Part shown: positions 26,447-35,578 of the stretch, one piece after another
Position numbering within the stretch: the stretch's first letter is position 1
Layout of the letters: the number at the start of each line of letters is the position of its first letter
DNA from: Candidatus Poribacteria bacterium
Lineage (GTDB): Bacteria; Poribacteria; WGA-4E; GCA-2687025
Reading direction: 5' to 3'
DNA length: 54,307 nt
Assembly: GCA_016866785.1 (NCBI GenBank)
Contig: VGLH01000010.1
Location: 1-54,307 of the forward strand
Notes under the pieces: generated by a model
Told to the model about the DNA's origin: nothing
The model's input: the letters and a program-made list of their open reading frames with translations, nothing else
Databases searched by the model: none
Made by a program: the position numbers and the translations under genes

Positions 26447-28438
26447 CTAGAACTTCAGGTTCAGCTCGCCGGTCAACACCTTGCTCGTGTTCTTGGTGCG
26501 CAGGACCTGGTAAAGATTCCCCTGCAGATCCCAGAAGGAACGGGTGTAGTTCCGGCTCGTGTCGCTCGGGCTGTAGGAATAGTATTGGAGCTGCAGGTTC
26601 GCGTTGCGCAGCAGATCGAGGTCCAAGCCGAGGAGCGTCGATCCGCTCGTACCGTCTTGGCGACCCTTTTGGAGGTTCAGTTCTGGGAACAAGCCATCGC
26701 TGTCGAGCTTCGACGTGCCGTCTTGACGCTGGACGTACACGAGCGCCTCTCGGTACCGGTACGGATTCGGGTTGAGGACTCGCTTCAGCCCGACGTAGAG
26801 GTCGTTGTCGAAGCTCCGATCCGTGAACTCGAGGCTATCCTCGGCTTTCTCCGGGAACTCGTTCGTGCCCTGTCGGTTCGAGTAGGAGGTCCGGTTCTCG
26901 ACGAGGACGTTCCAGCGCTCCGACAGGTCGTAGTTGAGGAGCACCTTCTCGCGCGCCGTCAGCAGGTCGATGTCATCGATGGAGTCTGGCGCCTCGTCGA
27001 TGTCCTCATAGTCCTGCAGATCGTTCGTGCTCTGGTTCATGAACCGCGAGGACGAGACGATGTCGAAGTCTGCCGGTCGAATCGAGAAGCCCACGACCCG
27101 ATAGCGCAGGAGCTCGTAGGTCTCCGGGTCCTGAAGGTAGAGGTTGCCCAACGGGTCAGCCGCGACGAACACCAGATCGCGCCGCGATTCCCCGAGCTGA
27201 TCCATTCGGTACGTCGCGGTGTCGATGTAGTTGCCCGCGAGATCGAACGACAGCACTCGCTGCATGACGGTGTGATAGAGCGTGTTCTGGACACGGATCG
27301 CCGTCTTGAGCGCGCTGTCTTCCAGTTCTTTCTGCTCGTTCTTCTCCTGCTCGTCAAGGAGCCGAAGCTCTTCGAGCCGTCGCAGGCGCAAGCCCAGCTC
27401 TTCTTCGGCGGTCAACTGCGACGCCAGAGGGTCGGTGATCAGATTCGGGCGCAGCGCTCGCTGTCCGCTGGTGAACGCCGAGAGTGACAGCGTTTCGAGC
27501 GGGACGGAGCGGAGCTCCTTCCGCACGAACGTTGACGCATCGCGGACGAGCAGGCGGTTGTCGAGCGTCGCAGCGATGTACGCCGGCGAAGTGACCTCGT
27601 TGCTGCCCAAGCCCTGAGAGGCGAACGCCCGGACGAACGCGCCGCCGTTATCGAACTGGACGATCCGGTCGTTGCCCGTGTCGGCGACGAACACGTTGCC
27701 GTCAGCGCCGACTGCCATGTCATCCGGGGAGTCGAACTCGCCGTCTCCTGATCCGTAACGCCCGAATGTCGCCGCGCGCTTCCCATCGGGCGAGAACTTG
27801 ATCACGTTCTGACGAGAGGCGCGCTCTGCGTCGAGCACGAACAGGTTCCCGGCGGCATCGACCGCGATCTGGATCTTGCGGTCGTGTCCTACGGGCTGGA
27901 TCGCCAGGGCGTAGTTCCCTGAGGCGTCGATGATCTCCTTGACCGGCGTCACGGGCGCCGACGGAAGCGACTGGAGCACGTCGAGCTTGACCGTCGAGCG
28001 GAACTTCAGATCGGGTCCGAACTTGTGGACGCACGGCGTGTAGAGGTAGACGGGCGTCTTTCCAGCAGGCTGCTCCACGGCGGACACGGTAGTGTCGGCG
28101 ACGTAGATGCCGCCGGACGCATCCACCGCCACGTCCCCGGGCGCAGAGAGGACGACGTCGAGCGACTCGGCGTCGGCAGACGGGTACTGAGCGAGGACGG
28201 CCCCATTCGGATCCAGCTTCTGGATGATCCGGGTCGCCGCGTCGCTGACGACGACGTTGCCCTGTTGATCGAATCCCAGATGGATCTGCGTGCTGAACCC
28301 GCCATTGCCGTAGCCCTTACCGCCCAGGGCGCGGTCGAGCTCGACGAGGTTGAGCGCGAGCCCGGACGTTGCCACAGTCGCCAGGGCAATGCCGAGAACC
28401 CATGTCGCTGCACGCCTGATGTCCCGCACCGCTCTCAT
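26447..28438 (-). CDS. Secreted NHL-repeat beta-propeller protein with coiled coil and C-terminal barrel-like domain
   Basis: A 663-residue exported protein. Residues 1-29 are a signal peptide (TWVLGIALATVATSGLALN). Residues 35-310 hold NHL-type propeller repeats: GFDQQGNVVVSDAATRIIQK, GDVAVDASGGIYVADT, IAVDAAGNLFVLDAERAS and DDMAVGADGNVFVADTGNDR. A charged coiled coil follows at about 355-385 (LRLRRLEELRLLDEQEKNEQ). The C-terminal third has alternating-strand segments (WNVLVENRTSYSNRQGTNEF, FDNDLYVGLKRVLNPNPY) and ends in LTGELNLKF, suggestive of an outer-membrane barrel. Its ATG overlaps the stop of the upstream ABC gene, so it is translationally coupled to the exporter. Function unknown. 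Confidence 0.75.
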   Translation of the reverse strand: MRAVRDIRRAATWVLGIALATVATSGLALNLVELDRALGGKGYGNGGFSTQIHLGFDQQGNVVVSDAATRIIQKLDPNGAVLAQYPSADAESLDVVLSAPGDVAVDASGGIYVADTTVSAVEQPAGKTPVYLYTPCVHKFGPDLKFRSTVKLDVLQSLPSAPVTPVKEIIDASGNYALAIQPVGHDRKIQIAVDAAGNLFVLDAERASRQNVIKFSPDGKRAATFGRYGSGDGEFDSPDDMAVGADGNVFVADTGNDRIVQFDNGGAFVRAFASQGLGSNEVTSPAYIAATLDNRLLVRDASTFVRKELRSVPLETLSLSAFTSGQRALRPNLITDPLASQLTAEEELGLRLRRLEELRLLDEQEKNEQKELEDSALKTAIRVQNTLYHTVMQRVLSFDLAGNYIDTATYRMDQLGESRRDLVFVAADPLGNLYLQDPETYELLRYRVVGFSIRPADFDIVSSSRFMNQSTNDLQDYEDIDEAPDSIDDIDLLTAREKVLLNYDLSERWNVLVENRTSYSNRQGTNEFPEKAEDSLEFTDRSFDNDLYVGLKRVLNPNPYRYREALVYVQRQDGTSKLDSDGLFPELNLQKGRQDGTSGSTLLGLDLDLLRNANLQLQYYSYSPSDTSRNYTRSFWDLQGNLYQVLRTKNTSKVLTGELNLKF

Positions 28439-30333
28439 GAACTGCGATCCTTCCCGGCGTTGATCTGCACGCCCTGTCGGGGAACCTGTGCGTCGATTTC
28501 GGTCGCGTGGGGGTGGCTAGCCCCGGTATCGGAGTCCTTGTACTGAAGCCGGTAGAGCCGGTAGTAGATGCCCTGCTGTTGGAGCAGCTCTGCGTGCGAG
28601 CCAACCTCGCGGATCTCGCCTTTATGCATCACGACGATCTTATCTGCATCGCGGATTGTCGACAGACGATGCGCTATGATAATCGAGGTGCGTCCCTCCA
28701 ACAAGCGCTTGATCGCCTCTTGGATCAAGACCTCCGTTTCGGTGTCCACGGAGGATGTCGCCTCGTCGAGGATCAAGATGTCCGGGCTGAACGCCAATGC
28801 GCGGGCGAACGCGATGAGCTGCTTCTGTCCGACCGAATAGCTGGCGCCGCGCTCCTTCACCTCGGAACCATAGTCTCCCGGCAGGGACATGATGAACCGG
28901 TCCGCCTGGACCGTCTTTGCTGCTTGGCGCACAGCGTCCAGATCGATGTGCTCCGCGTTGAGAGAGATGTTCTCGGCGACCGTGCCGGCGAAGAGGACGA
29001 CATCCTGCTGGACGATGGCGATCAGACGACGCAGGTCGGTCAGCCCGTAGTCTCGGATGTCGATCCCATCCACCGTGATGCTGCCCTTCTGCACATCGTA
29101 GAACCGGCACAGCAGATTCGTCATTGTCGTCTTGCCCGAGCCGGTCGCGCCGACGATCGCCACCTTCTCGCCTTTGCGGATCGAGAGGTTGATGCCGCGC
29201 AGGACGTAGTCGTCGTCGCGATAGGCGAACCAGACGTCGCGGAACTCGATGCCTTCCTTCAGCGAATCGATATGCCGCGAGTCCGGCTTCTCCTGGATGG
29301 CGGGCTCGGTGTCGCGGATCTGGAAGATGCGTTCCGATGAAGCCATCGCCATCAGCATCGTGTTGTACTGCTGGCTGAGGTTCCTCAGGGGCCAGAAGAA
29401 CCGGTTCCCCCACGTCAGGAACGCGAACAACTCGCCGAGCGAAATGTGCTGCTGGAGCGCCTGCCCGCCGCCGTACCAGATGATGACCGCCGTCGACAGT
29501 CCGCCCGCCAACTCGACGAGGGGTCCGAAGAACGCCATGGCGATGACGCCACGCAACGCCGCATTCACGTAGTCCGTGTTGATGCCGACGAAGCGGCTCA
29601 GCGTTCTCGGCTCCTGCGAGAAGAGCTGGACGGTCGTCAGACCGGATATGCGCTCGTTCATGTAGGAGTTGAGGCGCGAAAGCTGCCGCCGCCACTCGCG
29701 GTAGGCGCGTCGGGAGATCACCTGGAACGCGAAGGTCGAAGCGGCGATCAGCGGCAAGACACACAGCGTGACAAGGGCGAGTTGCCAGTTCACGTAGAAC
29801 ATCATGCCGACGATGAACGCCAACCCGATCACGCTGCCGAGCGAGTCGACGATGCCGGATGTGAAGAGCTCCTGAAGCGCTCCCGTGTCGTTCATGACAC
29901 GGACCATCAGCCTGCCGACGGTCGTGTTGTCGAAGAAGCCGACGTGGAGTCGGTGGATGTGGCTGAAAAGCTCGACGCGCAGGTCGCGGACGATGTCCTG
30001 ACCCATCAACTGCATGACGTACGATTTGAGGAACTGCGCCGCGAGGTCTACGACGAGCAAGCCCAGATAGGCGACCACCATCCAGCGCAGGGCGCCCAGC
30101 GCTCCGAACAGGTCGAGACCCTTGAGACGGTCTCCCTGGATGAACCCGTCGATTGCCTTCATCGCGACCAGGGGTGTGCCGTTCCGCGCTGCTTCGCCGA
30201 CGAGGATCAGCACGAGACCGATACCCACAGCCTTGCCATACGGCTTGAGGTATCGCAGCAGCCGCTGGAAGATGACGCGGTCGTAGACCTTCGTCAGCTC
30301 GTGTTCTTCGTAGAGATCGCCGAATTCGTCCAT
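28435..30333 (-). CDS. ABC exporter half-transporter, canonical Walker B, degenerate signature
   Basis: A 632-residue inner-membrane ABC half-transporter (six-helix TMD about 35-330, NBD about 365-600). Walker A is GATGSGKTT, the signature is YSVGQKQLIAFARAL (degenerate compared with LSGGQ) and Walker B is ILILDEATSSVD with the catalytic Glu present. Paired with the upstream half-transporter, it fits the asymmetric heterodimers of the TM287/288 or BmrCD type, in which one composite ATP site is active. Substrate unknown; lipids, peptides or drugs are all possible. The ATG is 48 nt after the upstream partner, and its stop overlaps the NHL gene. Confidence 0.9.
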   Translation of the reverse strand: MDEFGDLYEEHELTKVYDRVIFQRLLRYLKPYGKAVGIGLVLILVGEAARNGTPLVAMKAIDGFIQGDRLKGLDLFGALGALRWMVVAYLGLLVVDLAAQFLKSYVMQLMGQDIVRDLRVELFSHIHRLHVGFFDNTTVGRLMVRVMNDTGALQELFTSGIVDSLGSVIGLAFIVGMMFYVNWQLALVTLCVLPLIAASTFAFQVISRRAYREWRRQLSRLNSYMNERISGLTTVQLFSQEPRTLSRFVGINTDYVNAALRGVIAMAFFGPLVELAGGLSTAVIIWYGGGQALQQHISLGELFAFLTWGNRFFWPLRNLSQQYNTMLMAMASSERIFQIRDTEPAIQEKPDSRHIDSLKEGIEFRDVWFAYRDDDYVLRGINLSIRKGEKVAIVGATGSGKTTMTNLLCRFYDVQKGSITVDGIDIRDYGLTDLRRLIAIVQQDVVLFAGTVAENISLNAEHIDLDAVRQAAKTVQADRFIMSLPGDYGSEVKERGASYSVGQKQLIAFARALAFSPDILILDEATSSVDTETEVLIQEAIKRLLEGRTSIIIAHRLSTIRDADKIVVMHKGEIREVGSHAELLQQQGIYYRLYRLQYKDSDTGASHPHATEIDAQVPRQGVQINAGKDRSS

Positions 30334-30381
30334 CTTGCGCCCGTATAAGCCGCGTGCTGTCCGCTTACCGCTGGTGCTCGC

Positions 30382-32118
30382 CTAGAGCCGCTCGAGCTCC
30401 TCCTCAAGACGCTGCTTCTCGAAGAGCTCCTGGTAGAACCCTCCCTGCGAGAGCAACGCCTCGTGCGTGCCGCGTTCGGCGATGGTGCCTTCGTTCAGCA
30501 CGACGATCTCGTCGGCGTGCTTCACCGTCGAAACGCGGTGGGAGATGATGACCAGCGTCATTTTCTCGCCGTAGTCCCGCAGATTGTTCAGGATCGTTTC
30601 TTCCGTATAGGTGTCAACCGAGGCGAAGGCGTCGTCCAGCACGAGTATGCTAGGTCGTCTCAGCAGCGCCCGCGCCAGTGACGTGCGCTGACGCTGACCT
30701 CCGGAGATCATCGCCCCGCGTTCTCCGAGTTCCGTACCGAATCCCATCGGGAACTCCTCGATCTCCGGCAGGAGATGGGCGAGGCGAGAGGCGTCCTCCA
30801 AGTGCGGGTCGGTCGCTTCCGGGTCGCCGAAGCGCAGGTTGTCCGCGATGGAATCGGAGAAGAGGAACGACTCCTGTTGGACGAAGCCGATGGCGCTTCT
30901 CAGGTGCTTGAGCGAGTACTCGCCGACATCCCTGCCGTCCACCAGAACCATGCCCGGTTGCGCGGTGTAGAGCCGCGCGATCAGGTGAACCAGCGTGCTC
31001 TTGCCGGCTCCGGTGGGTCCGACGATCGCGAGGGTCGATCCCGACGGAACGCGCACACTGACATCGTGCAGAACCGGCTCGTCCCCGTATCCGAAGCTGA
31101 GGTTGCGGAACTCGAGATCGCCGTGAATCGGCGGCTCCGGGAGGGCGAGACCGTCGGGATCGACGATGGCGGGAGTCCGATCCATGATGGCGCTCAGCCT
31201 GCCCATGGATGCAGCGCCGCGCTGCAACCCGCTCCATGTGAACCCGAAACTCGCCATGGGGAAGATGAGCATCAGCAGGCACGTGTTGAACTGGGTGAAC
31301 TGACCGAAGGTGAGCGAGCCGCTGGAGACCGCGACACCCCCGACCCACAACAGCAGCAGGAAGCTCAGCCCGGGCAAGAACATGAACATCGGGAAGATGA
31401 GCGATTCGAGACGGATCAGCGATTTGTTCCGCTCGATGTAGTCCGTGTTCATCGCGCCGAACGAGGCGATCTCGCTTGCCTCGCGCGCGTAGGCTTTGAC
31501 GACCCGCACGCCCATGAAACTCTCGCGCACCTTCGCGCTCATCGCCGAGAACTGCTCTTGGATGCTCTCGAACATGGAATGGATCTGAGTCGAGAGCCTC
31601 TGCATGATGAACGGCATGGCGACGAAGGGGATGAGCGTGACCAGCAGCAGGCGCGCGTCGATGGTCGCCATGAGCACGACCGCCGCAGGCACGCGCACGA
31701 CGGACGACGAGAAGAACATCAGCGTCTGACCGAGCGTCTGCCGCACGGCGTTGAGATCGTTGATCGCTCGCGAGACGAGGTCGCCGACGCTGTTTTCGAC
31801 GTAGTAAGCAGGCTCCAGGCGAATCAGGTGCCCGAAGAAGTCGTTGCGGAGCTCGAACTCGATATGCCGGGAACTGTACCCCATGTAGTAGCGCGAACCG
31901 AAGCGCGTGGCTCCCTGAACGACGACCAGCCCGAGCAGGATCATCGCATAGACCGGAATGGTGAACCGACCGGGATGCTCGATGCTGTCGACGGCGTCCC
32001 GCAGAACGTATGTCGAGTAGAGAGCGACGCCTTCTGCGGCGAAGAGCAGCACGTAGCTGAATGCGATCAGCGCGGCGTTTCGCCTGACGTAGGGGAGGAG
32101 TGATCGCAGGCTGCCGAT
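30382..32118 (-). CDS. ABC exporter half-transporter, canonical signature, Asp in place of the catalytic Glu
   Basis: About 578 residues. The TMD spans about 15-320 and the NBD about 345-560, with Walker A GPTGAGKSTL, canonical signature ISGGQRQRTSLARAL and Walker B ILVLDDAFASVD, where Asp replaces the catalytic Glu. This complements its downstream partner. Start: the first standard in-frame codon is GTG at 32052, but that would cut into helix 1. The open frame upstream reads GSLRSLLPYVRRNAALIAFS, a normal transporter N-terminus, and a GAGGGG site lies 7 nt before an in-frame ATC at 32118, so a rare ATC start (or CTG at 32109) is proposed. Promoter TTGCGT/TAGAGT lies just upstream. Confidence 0.85.
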   Translation of the reverse strand: MGSLRSLLPYVRRNAALIAFSYVLLFAAEGVALYSTYVLRDAVDSIEHPGRFTIPVYAMILLGLVVVQGATRFGSRYYMGYSSRHIEFELRNDFFGHLIRLEPAYYVENSVGDLVSRAINDLNAVRQTLGQTLMFFSSSVVRVPAAVVLMATIDARLLLVTLIPFVAMPFIMQRLSTQIHSMFESIQEQFSAMSAKVRESFMGVRVVKAYAREASEIASFGAMNTDYIERNKSLIRLESLIFPMFMFLPGLSFLLLLWVGGVAVSSGSLTFGQFTQFNTCLLMLIFPMASFGFTWSGLQRGAASMGRLSAIMDRTPAIVDPDGLALPEPPIHGDLEFRNLSFGYGDEPVLHDVSVRVPSGSTLAIVGPTGAGKSTLVHLIARLYTAQPGMVLVDGRDVGEYSLKHLRSAIGFVQQESFLFSDSIADNLRFGDPEATDPHLEDASRLAHLLPEIEEFPMGFGTELGERGAMISGGQRQRTSLARALLRRPSILVLDDAFASVDTYTEETILNNLRDYGEKMTLVIISHRVSTVKHADEIVVLNEGTIAERGTHEALLSQGGFYQELFEKQRLEEELERL

Positions 32119-32162
32119 GGGTGTTCCCCTCTATCGCCTCGATATCGCGGTTGCGCAGGCGG

Positions 32163-32192
32163 ACTCTAGCACGGGATGTGACGAACACGCAA
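32163..32192 (-). promoter_or_regulatory. Promoter candidate for the ABC exporter operon
   Basis: On the minus strand TTGCGT, 18 nt, TAGAGT. Transcription would start near 32156, about 38 nt before the proposed ATC start. Confidence 0.45.
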
Positions 32193-32220
32193 TGAGGATT
32201 GCCGTCAGGATCGCTCGTTC

Positions 32221-32250
32221 TTGACTCTGGAAGAGACGCAGGGATAGCAT
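32221..32250 (+). promoter_or_regulatory. Sigma-70 promoter of the FmdB-family gene
   Basis: TTGACT, 18 nt, TAGCAT, about 60 nt upstream of the ATG. Confidence 0.55.
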
Positions 32251-32267
32251 TGCGTTCCGCCAGTAAC

Positions 32268-32289
32268 CTGCGGACCCAACTGTCCGCAG
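32268..32289 (+). other. Hairpin in the FmdB-gene leader
   Basis: CTGCGGAC, loop CCAACT, GTCCGCAG is a perfect 8-bp stem ending 11 nt before the GGAGAGG ribosome site. It may modulate translation or mRNA stability. Confidence 0.5.
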
Positions 32290-32312
32290 AGCCAGTGATG
32301 GGAGAGGAATCC

Positions 32313-32603
32313 ATGCCGACGTACGAGTACCGGTGCGATGCGTGCGGTGCAGCATTCGAGCGATTTCAGAGCATCACGGCAGAGCCCGTGCGCGACTGCC
32401 CGAGCTGCCAGACCGCCGGTCGCGTGCGTCGCCTTATCAGCGGCGGCGCAGGACTCATCTTCCGAGGGTCCGGGTTCTACATCACCGACTATCGCAGCGA
32501 GTCCTACCGGCAGGCAGCCAAGAGCGACAGCTCGTCGTCCGACTCCGCCAAGGCGTCGTCAACCTCCTCGGACAGCTCGTCGTCTCCAAAGGCGTCCAGC
32601 TAG
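32313..32603 (+). CDS. FmdB-family zinc-ribbon protein
   Basis: A 96-residue protein. Residues 1-45 form a putative regulatory FmdB-type zinc ribbon: MPTYEYRCDACGAAFERFQS with CxxC, then RDCPSCQTAGRVRRLISGGA with the second CxxC, and the typical follow-on GLIFRGSGFYITDYRS. The last 35 residues are a low-complexity Ser/Ala/Asp tail. The molecular role of the family is not established. GGAGAGG lies about 6 nt before the ATG. Monocistronic behind its own promoter. Confidence 0.9.
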   Translation: MPTYEYRCDACGAAFERFQSITAEPVRDCPSCQTAGRVRRLISGGAGLIFRGSGFYITDYRSESYRQAAKSDSSSSDSAKASSTSSDSSSSPKASS

Positions 32604-32757
32604 GCGACCTTCTGGGTCGATGCGGGCGCGGACGCGGACATCGGCGACCCGGGGCACATCAGCCTGCAGGCATTGCGCGCTCCGACCGCTTGCTTTGAGC
32701 CGCGCGTCAGTCTCCACTGCCTGCTCCTACTTGACGAACCGGCTCCTTCCTCAGCCG

Positions 32758-32787
32758 TTGACACTCCCGCTCCCGCGATGATAGCGT
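32758..32787 (+). promoter_or_regulatory. Sigma-70 promoter of the Gfo/Idh gene
   Basis: TTGACA, 18 nt, TAGCGT. Predicted start near 32794, about 70 nt before the ATG at 32866. The rest of the gap 32604-32757 shows nothing I can assign. Confidence 0.6.
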
Positions 32788-32865
32788 AGCCCTCACGCCA
32801 CTGCCCGGATGGGCAATGTCTACGGCTCTGCCTTCCCGAAGCTGTACGCGAACTGGAGCAATCAG

Positions 32866-33903
32866 ATGACTCGCGCCGCCGTCATCGGGTACGGGTTTGC
32901 CGGACGCTGTTTCCACACGTATCTGGTCGGGCTCGCGAACGGACTAGAGCTGCACTCGATTGCCACGCGCGATCCCGAGCGCCGCGCCGCGGCACAGCGC
33001 GACTATCCCGACGCCAAGTGCGTCGCGACGATGGACGAGGTACTCGCCGACAGCAAGGTCGATCTCGTGGTGCTGGCGACTCCGCACAACACGCATCGAG
33101 ACCTAGCCGTTCAGGCGATGGATGCCGGAAAGCACGTCGTCGTGGACAAGGTCGTCGCGATGGATGCCGCCGAAACCATCGAGATGGCGGAAGCCGCGAA
33201 GCGGAACCGCGTCCTCTTTTCGGTGTTCCACAACCGGCGTTGGGATTGGGACTTCCTCACCGTTCAGCGTGCCATCCAGGACGGATACCTTGGGGAACCG
33301 TACCTGTTCGAGTCCGCCATCATGCGTTACGGGAAGCCCGGAGGCTGGCGAGGCGTCAAGTCGCAGAGCGGAGGAATACTCTACGACTGGGGCGCACACC
33401 TGATGGATCAGGCGCTCCAGATCGTACCCTCGAAGGTCGAGTCAGTGTCGTGCCAGATTCAACATCGAGGGTGGGACACGGACATCGGCAGCTACGTGCA
33501 GGTGAACATCAACTTCGAGAACGGCGTCATCTATCGCGTCGAGGTCGGGAATCTCTCGCTCTATGCCCGACCGCGCTTCCAGGTGTTCGGCGACCAAGGG
33601 ACGTTCGTCAAGACCGGCGTCGATCCCCAAGAGCCGTTCATGATCCGAGGCGATATCGACGCCGCCGTGGAAGAACCGGAGCACCAAGCCCGCGTATGGA
33701 CGATGCAAGGGGGAGAGCGACGCGAGTTCACCATGGAGACGGTGCGCGGGTCGTGGCGCAGCTACTACCAGAACATCGCCGACGTGCTGAACAACGGCGC
33801 TGAGCTCGTCGTCACGCCGGAGCAGATGGTGCGGCTCATGCAGGTCTACGATGCGGCGATGACCGCGGCGGAATACGGTGTCACGATCCCGCTCGGCATC
33901 TGA
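32866..33903 (+). CDS. Gfo/Idh/MocA-family oxidoreductase
   Basis: A 345-residue NAD(P)-dependent oxidoreductase of the sugar/inositol dehydrogenase superfamily. The Rossmann fold opens with AAVIGYGFAGRCFH, followed by VDLVVLATPHNTHRDLAVQA and HVVVDKVVAMDAAETIEMAE, where the usual EKP is replaced by DKV. The C-terminal alpha/beta domain includes GGILYDWGAHLMDQALQ. The substrate cannot be predicted. The ATG at MTRAAVIG is preceded by GGAG at 8 nt; an upstream in-frame ATG (32809) adds a 19-residue non-conserved leader and is not favoured. Confidence 0.88.
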   Translation: MTRAAVIGYGFAGRCFHTYLVGLANGLELHSIATRDPERRAAAQRDYPDAKCVATMDEVLADSKVDLVVLATPHNTHRDLAVQAMDAGKHVVVDKVVAMDAAETIEMAEAAKRNRVLFSVFHNRRWDWDFLTVQRAIQDGYLGEPYLFESAIMRYGKPGGWRGVKSQSGGILYDWGAHLMDQALQIVPSKVESVSCQIQHRGWDTDIGSYVQVNINFENGVIYRVEVGNLSLYARPRFQVFGDQGTFVKTGVDPQEPFMIRGDIDAAVEEPEHQARVWTMQGGERREFTMETVRGSWRSYYQNIADVLNNGAELVVTPEQMVRLMQVYDAAMTAAEYGVTIPLGI

Positions 33904-33913
33904 GTGGAGCCCG

Positions 33914-35560
33914 CTACGCGGCGGGGTTCCTCCGACGTCGCCAGACGATCCAGGCTAGCGACGTCAGCACGGCGAGGAGAAACGCGGCGGCGGCTGCCAT
34001 GGGGATGGCTGCGCCACCCCCGGCTGCGCGGAGCTGGTCCGCCGCATAGGCTCGGTCGTCCGACCCCTTCGCTGACGCTCGCAGGGCAAGCCGCCAATAG
34101 GCGCGGGAAGCCTTCGGGTCACCCAACTGCGCGGCGAGTTGGGCGCTGGCGATCATCGCCCGCGATGCGCCGGTCTGCGTTCCCCACGCTTCGAGAAGGA
34201 AGTCGGCGAACTCGGACGACAGGCTCGGGAGCTCGTATGCGGTTCGCCGCGCCTCAGCCGCCGACGCCAGAGCCTGGTCCGGGTAGCCCGCCTCGAACCG
34301 AATCTGGGCGACCTCCCACGATGTGCGCTCAGCCGCCTCGATTGCAACGTCGATGTCCGTCGTGCCTGAGAACTTGGCCGTCGCCTCGCCGTATAGGCGG
34401 TCATCGGCGGTTGCCGCGATGATGCGATACGTCTCGCCCGACTTCAGCGCCGCTCCCGTCGTGTCGAACTCGAACGCGCCCGGAGCGCTGAGAACTCTCG
34501 TTAACCCGATGTCCGGGCGCACGGTCACGACGATGTTGGTCACCTGAACCCCTGCCGGAACGGAGACCGTGCCCCGGATGCGCACCGGGCTCAGCGCCAC
34601 GGCCGCCGAGTAGCTCTTGCCGCGAGTACGCGTCACATTCACGAGCACCGGGTCTGCGTCGCGATACCCCGGCATCCGTGCGCTGACAGAGTAGACCTTC
34701 CGACGAAGCTGGGACAGTCGATAGGGGCTCTTGCCGACCTCGACGCCATCCACCAGGACGGTCGCCCCTTCGGGCGAGGTCTCGACCGTCAGACCGGCGG
34801 GCAGTGTCGCCAACGCGACGTCATTGGCTCCGGTCAAGCCGACGATCGCGTCGGCAGCCGTGATGCCCCGCGTGTAGACGCGGCTCTGGAGGGTATTCGC
34901 GACCTCGTCTGGACGGAGCACGCCGTCGCCGTCGGAGTCCGCCGTTGGCGTCAGCGATTGGGCGAGAAGGCGTGCCATTGAGCTTCCCAGCGGCTTCAGG
35001 GCGATGACCGTCAGACCGATCGATCCGAGCGTCGTGCGGTTTCCATGGAAGATCCCGAGGGGGGCGTCGCGTGTCATCAAGTCCATCATCAGCACGACCT
35101 CGGAGCTGCGAACACTGGCAAGCCAGGACCTCAGCTCCGAGTCGCGGATGGGGGCAGGGGAGCCGCCAGCGCCAGCGTCCAATGACGCGTCGGATGGCAT
35201 GACGTAGATGGCGTTCTCGGTGCGAGGCTTATGGACGTAACCCCGCAGGTAGATGTATGCCGGGGCTCCGGCGGGCGCTCGACTTCCGAAGTCGCGGATC
35301 AGCGACGCGATGGCCTGGCGAGTGTGGTTCCCGCCAGTCGATAGGGTGAACCGATCAGGCGAGGAGCCCGTGAGGTTCACGATGCGGTCCCGGAGCGCAT
35401 GGAGGTCATCGTCGATAGCCGACATCGACGGCGCGCCTCGCGGCGAGCCGATATCGACGAACAAGCCCCAGGCTGGTTCCTGGCTCTGCGACTGGGAAGC
35501 CCAGAGCAGCGCTGTCAGCAGCGACAGGATTGCGAGGCTACCGGCCGGAGTGCGAGACAT
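33914..35560 (-). CDS. Degenerate caspase-like protein with EF-hand and PEGA domain, C-terminal membrane anchor
   Basis: A 548-residue exported protein. A signal peptide (about 1-26) is followed by a region (30-205) with the layout of a peptidase C14 caspase-like domain: PAYIYLRGYVHK stands where the YxSGHG strand is expected, and SSEVVLMMDLMTRD where D-x-C-H-S-G is expected. Catalytic His and Cys are both missing, so it would be a pseudoprotease. Residues 208-219 (DSDGDGVLRPDE) are a perfect EF-hand calcium loop. Residues 257-300 are a PEGA domain (TVETSPEGATVLVDGVEVGK, YSVSARMPGY). More beta-sandwich sequence follows, then a membrane helix near 520-540 and the basic tail RRRRNPAA. No clear SD. 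It lies 60 nt downstream of a Gfo/Idh gene. Confidence 0.7.
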   Translation of the reverse strand: MSRTPAGSLAILSLLTALLWASQSQSQEPAWGLFVDIGSPRGAPSMSAIDDDLHALRDRIVNLTGSSPDRFTLSTGGNHTRQAIASLIRDFGSRAPAGAPAYIYLRGYVHKPRTENAIYVMPSDASLDAGAGGSPAPIRDSELRSWLASVRSSEVVLMMDLMTRDAPLGIFHGNRTTLGSIGLTVIALKPLGSSMARLLAQSLTPTADSDGDGVLRPDEVANTLQSRVYTRGITAADAIVGLTGANDVALATLPAGLTVETSPEGATVLVDGVEVGKSPYRLSQLRRKVYSVSARMPGYRDADPVLVNVTRTRGKSYSAAVALSPVRIRGTVSVPAGVQVTNIVVTVRPDIGLTRVLSAPGAFEFDTTGAALKSGETYRIIAATADDRLYGEATAKFSGTTDIDVAIEAAERTSWEVAQIRFEAGYPDQALASAAEARRTAYELPSLSSEFADFLLEAWGTQTGASRAMIASAQLAAQLGDPKASRAYWRLALRASAKGSDDRAYAADQLRAAGGGAAIPMAAAAAFLLAVLTSLAWIVWRRRRNPAA

Positions 35561-35578
35561 GGCGAGCGCCAGGGACAG

